Origin: Clostridiales bacterium
Lineage (GTDB): Bacteria; Bacillota; Clostridia; Christensenellales; Aristaeellaceae
Assembly (NCBI GenBank): GCA_012514225.1
Contig: JAAZAQ010000254.1
Location: forward strand, 1-6,400
Length of the DNA stretch: 6,400 nt
Direction: 5' to 3'
A program made the translations under genes and the position numbers. Shown piece after piece: positions 1 through 5,541 of this stretch (positions are counted from its first letter, which is position 1; the number at the start of each line of letters is the position of its first letter). The notes below the pieces were generated by a model, which searched no databases, was not told the DNA's origin, and saw nothing but the letters and a program-made list of their open reading frames with translations.

Positions 1-1
1 G

Positions 2-46
2 CTGGTGGAGGAGACGGTCAGGGCGGTCTGCGGGCTGTTCCGATAA
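2..46 (+). CDS. C-terminal end of an upstream gene, product unknown
   Basis: Reading from position 2 gives 14 codons, LVEETVRAVCGLFR, followed by TAA at 44-46. The composition looks like an amphipathic helix at the end of a cytoplasmic protein, and the stop lies 36 bases before the next start, as expected inside an operon on the same strand. The other two forward frames stay open past the next start and give arginine/glycine/tryptophan-rich, unlikely peptides. Too little is present to name a family. A sugar-processing enzyme or a regulator would fit next to an importer, but this is only a guess from position. Confidence 0.5.
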   Translation: MVEETVRAVCGLFR

Positions 47-82
47 CTGCCGGGCAAGGGCTCGGGCCAAGGGAGATACCGG

Positions 83-1561
83 GTGGAAGAACTGCTCACG
101 ACGCGAAATCTCAGCAAAACCTACTCCGGGGTCCGCGTTCTCCAGAACGTGGACTTTGACCTGAGAGCCGGCGAAGTCCACGCGCTGGTGGGGGAAAACG
201 GCGCGGGGAAGACGACCCTGATCAAAATCCTGACCGGCGTTGTCAGGCCGGACGCGGGCGGGGAGATTTCCGTCGGGGGCGTGCCGGTGCCCAACATGAC
301 GCCCCTGAAATCCCGCCAGATGGGCATCTCGGCGATTTACCAGGATATCAGCCTGTTTTCAAACCTCTCCGTCGCCGAAAACATCTGCGCGGGCCTGAAG
401 CGAAAGGGACTCCACAACGCCCGCAGCGTGAGGGACACCGCGCGCGGGACGCTGGCCCAGATGGGGCTGGACATGGACCTGGACGCGCGCATGGGGGACG
501 TTTCCCTGGGCCAGCAGCAGCTGGTGGCCATCGCCCGCGCGATTACCTTCAACGCGAAAATCCTGATCATGGACGAGCCGACCGCCGCGCTGTCCTCCGG
601 CGAGGTGGAGATGCTCTACGACATCGTCAAACGGCTCAAGGCGAAGGGCCTGGGGATTATCTACATTTCCCACAAGTTCGACGAGATTTTCGCCATCGCC
701 GACCGCGTGACCGTCCTCCGGGACGGCCATTTGATTGAGACCGGGCCGGTGAGCGCCTATAACAGGCAGAAGCTCATCAACCTGATCGCGGGCAAGGAGC
801 TGCTCTACACGCCCTACGCCCGCGGGCAAAGCGGCGGGGAGCGCCTGTTTGAGGTGGAAGGCCTGACCTGCGAGCCGCACTTCCGGGATATTTCCTTTCA
901 CGTCGACCGGGGCGAAGTGCTGGGCATAACCGGCCTGGTGGGCGCCGGGCGCTCCGAAGTCGCCCAATGCGTTTTCGGCCTGCTCAAGCCCGACGCGGGG
1001 ACGGTGCGCCTGAACGGGCGGGTGCTGGGCATCAGAAACGCGCGGGACGCCATCCGGGAAGGGGTTTGCTACCTGCCCGAGGACCGCCATACCCAGGGGC
1101 TCTTCATGCCCATGAGCGTCCGGGAAAACGTGAACGTCTCCAACTACCGGAAGGTGCTGGGGAGGTTCCGCCTGATTTCGCCCAGGGCGGAAAACGCGGC
1201 CGCGCTGGCGTATATCTCGTCCCTGTCGGTCAAGCCGGCCCTTCCGGACGCGCCGGTCCACCGCCTGTCGGGCGGGAACCAGCAGAAGGTGCTGGTCGGC
1301 CGGTGGCTTAACGCCGAGCCCAGGGTGTTCATCGCCGACGAGGTGACCAGCGGCGTGGACGTGGCGGTCAAGGCGGAGATTCACCGCCTGCTTCGGAGCC
1401 TGGCCGACGACGGCATCGCCGTCGTGCTGATATCCAGCGACCTGGACGAGGTGCTGGCCGTTTCGGACAGGATTGTGGTGATGCGCAGGGGAGCCCTGGC
1501 CGGGGAGCTGGAGGCGAAGGACGCGACCCAGGAAAGAATCCTCGAGCTGAGCATGCTGTGA
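83..1561 (+). CDS. Sugar-type (CUT2) ABC transporter ATPase, RbsA/LsrA-like
   Basis: Cytoplasmic ATPase of 492 residues that should power import through the two permeases encoded next. It has two fused nucleotide-binding domains, the hallmark of the RbsA/XylG/LsrA group, whose members are about 500 residues. Domain 1 has Walker A GENGAGKT (37-44), Q-loop Q87, signature SLGQQQ (141-146), Walker B LIMDEPT (161-167) and H-loop H197. Domain 2 has the family's degenerate Walker A GLVGAGRS (284-291, Arg in place of Lys), an intact LSGGNQQ signature (395-401), Walker B FIADEVT (416-422) and SS (451-452) where the H-loop His would be. So site 1 is probably the hydrolytic site and site 2 weak, as usual in this family. 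The oddity is Val421 where DEPT normally has Pro. The GTG start is supported by GGGAG at 71-75, seven bases upstream. The next gene starts 13 bases after the stop. The family is secure; the substrate is not. Confidence 0.96.
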   Translation: MEELLTTRNLSKTYSGVRVLQNVDFDLRAGEVHALVGENGAGKTTLIKILTGVVRPDAGGEISVGGVPVPNMTPLKSRQMGISAIYQDISLFSNLSVAENICAGLKRKGLHNARSVRDTARGTLAQMGLDMDLDARMGDVSLGQQQLVAIARAITFNAKILIMDEPTAALSSGEVEMLYDIVKRLKAKGLGIIYISHKFDEIFAIADRVTVLRDGHLIETGPVSAYNRQKLINLIAGKELLYTPYARGQSGGERLFEVEGLTCEPHFRDISFHVDRGEVLGITGLVGAGRSEVAQCVFGLLKPDAGTVRLNGRVLGIRNARDAIREGVCYLPEDRHTQGLFMPMSVRENVNVSNYRKVLGRFRLISPRAENAAALAYISSLSVKPALPDAPVHRLSGGNQQKVLVGRWLNAEPRVFIADEVTSGVDVAVKAEIHRLLRSLADDGIAVVLISSDLDEVLAVSDRIVVMRRGALAGELEAKDATQERILELSML

Positions 1562-1566
1562 AAGGA
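1561..1566 (+). promoter_or_regulatory. Ribosome binding site for the TTG-start permease
   Basis: AAAGGA lies eight bases before the TTG at 1575 and begins on the last base of the ATPase stop codon. It is the reason for accepting a TTG start here. The first in-frame ATG further in would remove the N-terminal basic segment and part of the first membrane helix. Confidence 0.6.
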
Positions 1567-1574
1567 ACGACGCT

Positions 1575-2570
1575 TTGCGGGCACTGATACGAAAAAGCAA
1601 AAGGGAGCTGCTGCTCATCGCGGTCATCGCGATGCTGTTCGTGGTTTTCCATCTCATCAGCGGCAGCTTTCTCTCCTATGTCACGCTCGCCAACGTCCTG
1701 AGCGGCTACGCCATCTACGGCATCATGGCCATCGGCATGATGCTGATCATCTCCACCGGCAATATCGACGTCTCCGTCGGCGCCCAGCTGGCGGTCGTGT
1801 CCATGTCGGTCAGCGCGCTGGTGGACGGCGGGGTCATCGACAGCGTCCCCGCCGCCGTTCTGTTCAGCGCGGCCATCGGGGCGGCGCTGGGACTGGCCAA
1901 CGGCTTGCTGGTATCCGCGCTGAAGCTGCCAGCCATCATCGTCACCCTGGGCACGATGAACATCATGCGGGGCATCCTGCTGCTGGTCGCCGGCTCCAGC
2001 TGGAACACGGGGCTGCCGATGTGGTTCAAGTCCATCGCGCGCACGGTGCCTTTCGACCTGCGGCTGAAGATGACCGTCTATATCTGGCTCATCCTGTGCG
2101 CGGCCGCCTATTTCCATATGTACCGGACGGTTTCCGGCCGGAAAATCCTTTCCGTTGGCGCCAACCCGGAGGGGGCGCGGCGCATCGGCTACAGCCCCGG
2201 CGCGTCCTACGTGCTCACCTTTGTGATTACAGGGGTCACCTGCGGCATCGGCGGCCTGCTGTACTCCTCCAACGTCGGCATGGCCCAGCCCATCGCGGGC
2301 CTGGGCTACGAGATGACCCTGATCGCCGCGGTTGTCATCGGGGGCACCAGCTTCACCGGGGGGAAAATCTCCATCCTGGGCACCTTTCTGGGCGTCGTGC
2401 TGCTGTCCGTCATCGAGCGGGGCATGGTCATCTCCAAAATCCCGGTGTACTGGCAGGAACTGGTCAAGGGCGCCGTCATCATCATCGCCATTTCCCTGTC
2501 CGCGCTGTCGGCCGTCGCGCCCGGGAAAGGGCGGGGAAGGCGGGTCTCCGGGGAGGTGTCGCGTGGATAG
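1575..2570 (+). CDS. CUT2 ABC transporter permease 1, RbsC/LsrC-like
   Basis: Integral membrane permease of 331 residues, close to the usual 320-340 of RbsC-type permeases (BPD_transp_2 family). A short basic N terminus (MRALIRKSKR) precedes a first hydrophobic segment at about 11-33. Family landmarks appear in order: TGNIDVSVGA (61-70, the GGIDLSVG element), GLANGLLVSALKLPAIIVTLGTM beginning at 106, the cytoplasmic loop SGRKILSVGANPEGARRIGY (187-206), which should contact the ATPase, GGTSFTGGKISILGTFLG (256-273), and YWQELVKGAVII (292-303). The C-terminal tail from about 315 is short, basic and Gly-rich; its codons double as the ribosome binding site and start of the next permease. It overlaps that gene by 8 bases, so the two are probably translationally coupled and heterodimerise. 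Transport class is clear; substrate unknown. Confidence 0.93.
   Translation: MRALIRKSKRELLLIAVIAMLFVVFHLISGSFLSYVTLANVLSGYAIYGIMAIGMMLIISTGNIDVSVGAQLAVVSMSVSALVDGGVIDSVPAAVLFSAAIGAALGLANGLLVSALKLPAIIVTLGTMNIMRGILLLVAGSSWNTGLPMWFKSIARTVPFDLRLKMTVYIWLILCAAAYFHMYRTVSGRKILSVGANPEGARRIGYSPGASYVLTFVITGVTCGIGGLLYSSNVGMAQPIAGLGYEMTLIAAVVIGGTSFTGGKISILGTFLGVVLLSVIERGMVISKIPVYWQELVKGAVIIIAISLSALSAVAPGKGRGRRVSGEVSRG
2552..2556 (+). promoter_or_regulatory. Ribosome binding site fixing the start of permease 2
   Basis: A perfect GGAGG sits six bases upstream of the GTG at 2563, inside the last codons of permease 1. It favours this start over an in-frame ATG at 2332, which would add 77 Ser/Pro/Gly-rich residues translated entirely from the other frame of permease 1. 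Confidence 0.8.
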
Positions 2571-3513
2571 GCTCAAGCGCTTCGCCCGGTCGGACGTGGC
2601 CGCGATGGTGCTGCTGGCGGCGCTCATCCTGGGCGTTTTCGGCGCCCTGAACCCCGTGTTCCTAAGGCCGGTCAACCTGGTCCAGTATGTCAACAACGGC
2701 GTGGTATTGGGGTTTATCACCATCGCCCTGTCCACCAGCGTGATTGCCGGGCATTTTGATTATTCCGTCGGCGCGATGACCGGCTTTGGCACGGTGTTCA
2801 TGGCCCTGCTGCTGCGCGGCGGCATGCACGTCGCGCTTGCGCTCCCGCTTTGCCTGCTTTCGCTGCTGTTGTTCGGCGCCTTGAACGGGGTCATCGTGGG
2901 CTTTCTGCGGGTTCCGGGGATGCTGGCGACCCTGGGGACCTCCTCGCTCATCTACGGGATTTCCCTCGTGCTCACGCAGGGCCAGGCCATCGGCGCCAAT
3001 TCCGAGGCGTACAAGGTCTTCGGGAAAAGCGACCTGGGCACGCTGCCCTTCGGCATCGTGCTGCTGGCGGTCGTCTTTGCCGCCAGCGCCGTCTTCCTGT
3101 CCCGCACGCGGACGGGGCGCCGCTGGTACCTGATCGGCACTTCCCCGGAGAGCGCGCGGTTCGCCGGCATCAGCTACCGCAAGGAAACGCTGCTGGTTCA
3201 TGTCTTTTCCGCGTGCATGTGCTTTTTCGGCGCGCTCATCCTGGGCTCCCGCATGGCTTCCGGGCGCGCGGACATCGCCGAGGGCTACGTGCTGCAGGCC
3301 GTGACGGCCGCGGTGTTCGGCGGCATCAGCATCAAGGGGGGCTCCGGCACCATCGCCGGCGCCCTGCTGGGCGTCCTGACCTTCACGCTGCTCACCAGCG
3401 GCTTTACGATGATCGGCCTGTCCCAGTTCTACAAGCAGGTGACGACCGGCGCCCTTCTGGTCCTCGTCCTGCTGGTGCGCAACCGGCACGCGATTTTCCC
3501 GCCGCGGAAATGA
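2563..3513 (+). CDS. CUT2 ABC transporter permease 2, LsrD/RbsC-like
   Basis: Second membrane permease, 316 residues from the GTG at 2563 (MDRLKRFARS...). Its first hydrophobic segment is at about 12-30. Landmarks: AGHFDYSVGAMTG (62-74) in the position of the GGIDLSVG element, FGALNGVIVGFLRVPGMLATLG (from 104), the cytoplasmic loop RTRTGRRWYLIGTSPESARF (181-200) that should dock on the ATPase, AAVFGGISIKGGSGTIAGALLG (249-270), and the final helices around LSQFYKQVTTGALLVLVLLV (286-305). It is clearly a paralogue of the preceding permease and not a duplicate, which matches systems with a heterodimeric channel (LsrCD, RhaPQ) rather than the RbsC homodimer. The FDY substitution in the conserved loop is unusual. 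The binding-protein gene follows after 61 bases. Confidence 0.92.
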   Translation: MDRLKRFARSDVAAMVLLAALILGVFGALNPVFLRPVNLVQYVNNGVVLGFITIALSTSVIAGHFDYSVGAMTGFGTVFMALLLRGGMHVALALPLCLLSLLLFGALNGVIVGFLRVPGMLATLGTSSLIYGISLVLTQGQAIGANSEAYKVFGKSDLGTLPFGIVLLAVVFAASAVFLSRTRTGRRWYLIGTSPESARFAGISYRKETLLVHVFSACMCFFGALILGSRMASGRADIAEGYVLQAVTAAVFGGISIKGGSGTIAGALLGVLTFTLLTSGFTMIGLSQFYKQVTTGALLVLVLLVRNRHAIFPPRK

Positions 3514-3526
3514 CCCGCCCTTCCCC

Positions 3527-3550
3527 CGCCTGAAAGAAGGCGATGCCTTC
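3527..3550 (+). other. Two mutually exclusive hairpins before the binding-protein gene
   Basis: In the 61-base gap between permease 2 and the binding-protein gene, GAAGGC (3536-3541) can pair with GCCTTC (3545-3550) around a GAT loop. Alternatively CGCCT (3527-3531) can pair with AGGCG (3538-3542) around GAAAGA. The two use the same bases 3538-3541 and cannot form together. The first is followed by an A-run and not a T-run, so it is not an intrinsic terminator on this strand. It ends 10 bases before the ribosome binding site AGGAGG (3561-3566). It could protect a processed 5' end or be incidental. Confidence 0.4.
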
Positions 3551-3574
3551 AAAAAATACAAGGAGGAAACAACC

Positions 3575-4600
3575 ATGAGGAAACTGCTGGCACTGACCCT
3601 GTCCCTGCTGATGCTCCTCAGCGCCACCGCGTTCGCGTCCAGCGGCGAGGACATCCAGACCGAGGTTACCGGCGAGGTGGACGTGGCGTTCGTCACCTTC
3701 ATGACCGGCATCCCCTACTTTGACGACGCCTGGAGCGGCGCGTCAGCCGCGGCCCAGGAGCTGGGCCTGTCCATCGGCTACTACGGGCCGGCGTCCAACG
3801 ACACCCCCGGCCAGATTGCCATTGTGGACGACCTGATTACCAAGGGCATCAAGGCCCTGGTCATCACCTGCATGGACTCCGAGGCGGTGGTGCCCACCAT
3901 GGAAAAGGCCCGCGAGGCCGGAATCATCGTGATTACCTGGGACCTGGACGTGTCCGACCCCAAGGGCCGCGACTTCTTCGCCAACCTCTGCTCCAACGAG
4001 GAGATGGGCGAGTTCATGGTGGACAAGATGTACGACGCCCACCTGGAGACGCTGGGCGACGCGTACGAGTGGGCCATCATCACCTCCTCCCTCACCAGCG
4101 AGCAGATGGTCGCGCGCGCCAACTACATGGTCGAGTACGCCAAAGGGAAGTACCCCAACCTGAAGTTCGTCGGCCTGGAGTCCGGCGGCAGCGACGCGCT
4201 GAAGAACTACAACGCGGCGGTTTCCCTGATGCAGGCCAACCCCGAGCTGAAGGTCATCATGTCCAACGCCTCCGACGCCCTGGGCCCCATCGCGGAGGCG
4301 ATTGAGGCGGAAGGCCGGATCGGCGAGGTGTACGGCACGGGCATGACCACGCCCAACATGGCCAAGCCCGGCTATGCCAGCGGCGCCATCATCGGCGGCG
4401 CGATGCTGTGGTCGCCGGCCAAATGGGGCCGCTTCGGCGTGACCCTGGCCAACGAGGTGCTCAAGGGCGTGAAGTTCCCCATGGGCGAGCCCTTCACCAT
4501 CCCCGGCTTCCCGGACGCCGTCCAGTTCGCGGCCGACGAGTTCCGCTACAACGAGCTGCAGGAATACACCAAGGACAACATCAACGACTTCAATTTCTGA
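3575..4600 (+). CDS. ABC transporter substrate-binding protein, LsrB/RhaS-like, non-lipoprotein signal peptide
   Basis: Secreted receptor of 341 residues for the importer; periplasmic-binding-protein-like fold I (Peripla_BP_4 type). A signal peptide (MRK, then a hydrophobic core at 4-20) ends in AFA, predicting signal-peptidase-I cleavage after Ala21; there is no lipobox Cys. The mature part follows LsrB/RhaS throughout as I recall those sequences: VAFVTFMTGIPYF (37-49), YYGPASNDTPGQIAIVDDLITKG (from 69), VITWDLD (119-125), TSSLTSEQM (170-178), NASDALGPIA (231-240), GMTTPNMAKPG (256-266) and the C-terminal YTKDNINDFNF (331-341). Recalled LsrB autoinducer-2 contacts align with F42, Q177, M178, N231 and S233 here, with only the Asp of the TWDxD element kept. 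A different ligand is therefore likely, perhaps a sugar or polyol. The ATG start has AGGAGG eight bases upstream. Hairpins lie on both sides of the gene. Family call strong; ligand unknown. Confidence 0.93.
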   Translation: MRKLLALTLSLLMLLSATAFASSGEDIQTEVTGEVDVAFVTFMTGIPYFDDAWSGASAAAQELGLSIGYYGPASNDTPGQIAIVDDLITKGIKALVITCMDSEAVVPTMEKAREAGIIVITWDLDVSDPKGRDFFANLCSNEEMGEFMVDKMYDAHLETLGDAYEWAIITSSLTSEQMVARANYMVEYAKGKYPNLKFVGLESGGSDALKNYNAAVSLMQANPELKVIMSNASDALGPIAEAIEAEGRIGEVYGTGMTTPNMAKPGYASGAIIGGAMLWSPAKWGRFGVTLANEVLKGVKFPMGEPFTIPGFPDAVQFAADEFRYNELQEYTKDNINDFNF

Positions 4601-4613
4601 CGCATGGCAGACG

Positions 4614-4645
4614 CGGCGCCGCGGGCGGAACCGCCCGCGGCGCCG
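4614..4645 (+). other. Strong GC stem-loop after the binding-protein gene
   Basis: Bases 4614-4628 and 4631-4645 are a perfect 15-bp inverted repeat around AA, giving a 14-bp all-GC stem with a GAAC tetraloop. It begins 14 bases after the binding-protein stop and ends 7 bases before the GGGAGG of the next gene. No T-run follows, so it is not a canonical intrinsic terminator. Stems of this kind after binding-protein genes are known to stabilise the upstream mRNA or dampen downstream expression, which would raise the receptor-to-channel ratio. It also shows that coding starts downstream, at 4664, because the frame through the repeat reads as an unlikely Ala/Pro/Arg string. Confidence 0.75.
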
Positions 4646-4651
4646 GCTGAA

Positions 4652-4657
4652 GGGAGG
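4652..4657 (+). promoter_or_regulatory. Ribosome binding site fixing the start of the cyclase-like gene
   Basis: GGGAGG ends six bases before the ATG at 4664. An in-frame ATG at 4604 has no comparable site and its extra 20 codons would run through the inverted repeat, so 4664 is preferred. From there the protein begins MRYIDLTGQL, matching the usual cyclase-family N terminus (xxIDLSxPL). Confidence 0.75.
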
Positions 4658-4663
4658 CGCTCG

Positions 4664-5350
4664 ATGCGCTACATTGACCTCACCGGGCAGCTGTCCAACC
4701 GGATGTGGCAGTTCGGCCCGCCGTTTCCGCAGTTGAACATTGAGGAAAAACACGGGTTCAAGGAAGGGTTCGGCGAGTTTTCCTACACGGCCATCGAGGG
4801 GCTGCACGGCCTGTGCGGCACCTATGTGGAAACGCCCGCCCACTACCTGGGGTATGAGAACAGCTACCTGATTGACGACGTGCCGCTTGAGAAGCTGGTC
4901 AACCTCGACTGCGTCGTCCTCAACGTCCGGAACCCCGGGAAGGACGGCGCGGGGCGGATGGTGGTCGACCTGCCGGACCTGCTGGCCTGCGGGAACGCGG
5001 AGGCGATCCGCCCGGGCGACGCGCTGCTGGTCGGCGTGGGGTGGGGCGACGAGAAATGGTTCTCGCAGGAGCATTTTCCCCGCTCCCCCTACTTCACATA
5101 CGAAGCGTTCATGTGGCTGCTGGAGAAAAGCCCCTGCGTCATCGGAACGGACACCTCCTCCTGGGAGAACCTGTCCAGCCCCGCCGGCTTCTTCGACGCG
5201 TTTTACAAGCAGGACATCCTGATGCTGGCGGGCCTGCGCAACCTGGCCGCCGTGACGGCGCCGCGGGTCAAGCTCAGCATCCTCCCCCTGCGGGTGGAAA
5301 ACTCCTGCGCCTCGCCCTGCCGGGTTTTCGCCGTCCAGGAAGGGGGCTGA
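4664..5350 (+). CDS. Cyclase-family (kynurenine formamidase-like) protein with altered metal site
   Basis: Cytoplasmic protein of 228 residues (no signal peptide) resembling the cyclase family PF04199, metal-dependent hydrolases of amides and cyclic esters (KynB, isatin hydrolase), usually 210-260 residues. Family landmarks are YIDLTGQL (3-10), LCGTYVETPAH (50-60), DDVPLEKLVNLDCVVLNV (71-88), RPGDALLVGVGW (116-127), VIGTDTSS (159-166) and SPCRVFAVQ (217-225). The canonical HxGTHxDxPxH element reads LxGTYxExPxH: both metal-binding His are replaced (Leu50, Tyr54), Asp becomes Glu56, and only His60 remains. The later His and Glu ligands also appear absent (YKQDILMLAGLRNL, 181-194). It may be a distinct subfamily with a different site, or a non-catalytic binding protein. 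Cys51, Cys215 and Cys219 are notable additions near conserved motifs. It probably shares the importer's transcript, so the imported compound is a reasonable substrate guess. Confidence 0.8.
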   Translation: MRYIDLTGQLSNRMWQFGPPFPQLNIEEKHGFKEGFGEFSYTAIEGLHGLCGTYVETPAHYLGYENSYLIDDVPLEKLVNLDCVVLNVRNPGKDGAGRMVVDLPDLLACGNAEAIRPGDALLVGVGWGDEKWFSQEHFPRSPYFTYEAFMWLLEKSPCVIGTDTSSWENLSSPAGFFDAFYKQDILMLAGLRNLAAVTAPRVKLSILPLRVENSCASPCRVFAVQEGG

Positions 5351-5354
5351 AGCC

Positions 5355-5381
5355 CGCCCGCGCCCGGGCGCTGCGGCCGCA
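5355..5381 (+). other. GC hairpin and abutting palindromes after the cyclase-like gene
   Basis: CGCCCG (5355-5360) can pair with CGGGCG (5365-5370) around a CGCC loop, five bases past the stop codon. The same stretch contains two back-to-back perfect palindromes, GCGCCCGGGCGC (5360-5371) and TGCGGCCGCA (5372-5381). No T-run follows directly; the nearest is TTTTT at 5434-5438 with no good stem before it. It may mark the 3' end of the operon transcript, but GC-rich sequence readily makes such pairings by chance. Confidence 0.35.
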
Positions 5382-5428
5382 TCTGATTCCGGACAAGCGG
5401 GGGGACGCGCCCGGCTTCTTCCCGAGGT

Positions 5429-5457
5429 TTGACTTTTTGTGTTGAAAGCCTTACAGT
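5429..5457 (+). promoter_or_regulatory. Candidate sigma-70 promoter for the methyltransferase-like gene
   Basis: TTGACT (5429-5434) and TACAGT (5452-5457) are separated by 17 bases, matching the -35 and -10 consensus at 5/6 and 4/6 positions. They lie in the only clearly AT-richer stretch of the window, about 85 bases before the next start. An overlapping alternative is TTGAAA (5442-5447) with TTTATT (5466-5471), spacing 18. Together with the 191-base gap this suggests a separate or additional transcription start. Confidence 0.45.
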
Positions 5458-5489
5458 AATCCCGGTTTATTTGGGCGCTCCAATCATCA

Positions 5490-5520
5490 TTGCAAGGCAT
5501 TCCCGCCTGATATACGATCA
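5490..5520 (+). promoter_or_regulatory. Second candidate promoter with an overlapping inverted repeat
   Basis: TTGCAA (5490-5495) and TACGAT (5513-5518) are 17 bases apart, each matching consensus at 4/6. The -10-like element lies inside the inverted repeat TGAT-ATACG-ATCA (5508-5520), so a dimeric repressor could sit on it. The arms are only four bases long, and the operator idea is weak without other copies. Confidence 0.25.
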
Positions 5521-5528
5521 TGGAAAAG

Positions 5529-5533
5529 AGAGG
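5529..5533 (+). promoter_or_regulatory. Ribosome binding site for the TTG-start methyltransferase-like gene
   Basis: AGAGG lies eight bases before the TTG at 5542. No in-frame ATG or GTG lies between the upstream stop at 5443-5445 and this codon, and the protein from here starts MTPRERILRSIRCQETDRV, the typical N terminus of this family. The nearby ATG at 5537 is out of frame and closes after two codons. Confidence 0.65.
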
Positions 5534-5541
5534 ATAATGAT

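Noticed and set aside
2332..2562. N-terminal extension of permease 2 from ATG 2332
   Set aside because: The 77 extra residues are Ser/Pro/Gly-rich and overlap permease 1 codons; GTG 2563 has GGAGG at correct spacing and gives the normal permease length.
359..3711. Long minus-strand open frames at 359-1657, 1368-2735 and 2662-3711
   Set aside because: All are antisense to the ATPase and permease genes, overlap one another and give Asp/Gln/Arg/Gly-rich strings with no motifs; they are shadows of the GC-rich coding strand.
4614..4645. Intrinsic terminator after the receptor gene
   Set aside because: The stem is strong but it is followed by GGCTGAAGGGAGG and not a T-run, so only a stability or attenuating role is claimed.
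4604..4663. Start of the cyclase-like gene at ATG 4604
   Set aside because: It would translate the 15-bp inverted repeat into an Ala/Pro/Arg tail and has no suitable ribosome binding site; ATG 4664 has GGGAGG and begins at the family's usual N terminus.
3743..5521. A 592-codon open frame on the minus strand across the receptor and cyclase-like genes
   Set aside because: It is antisense to two genes with clear family motifs, has His/Gly/Arg/Val-biased composition without recognisable domains, and is explained by GC-rich codon positions that remove stops from the opposite strand.
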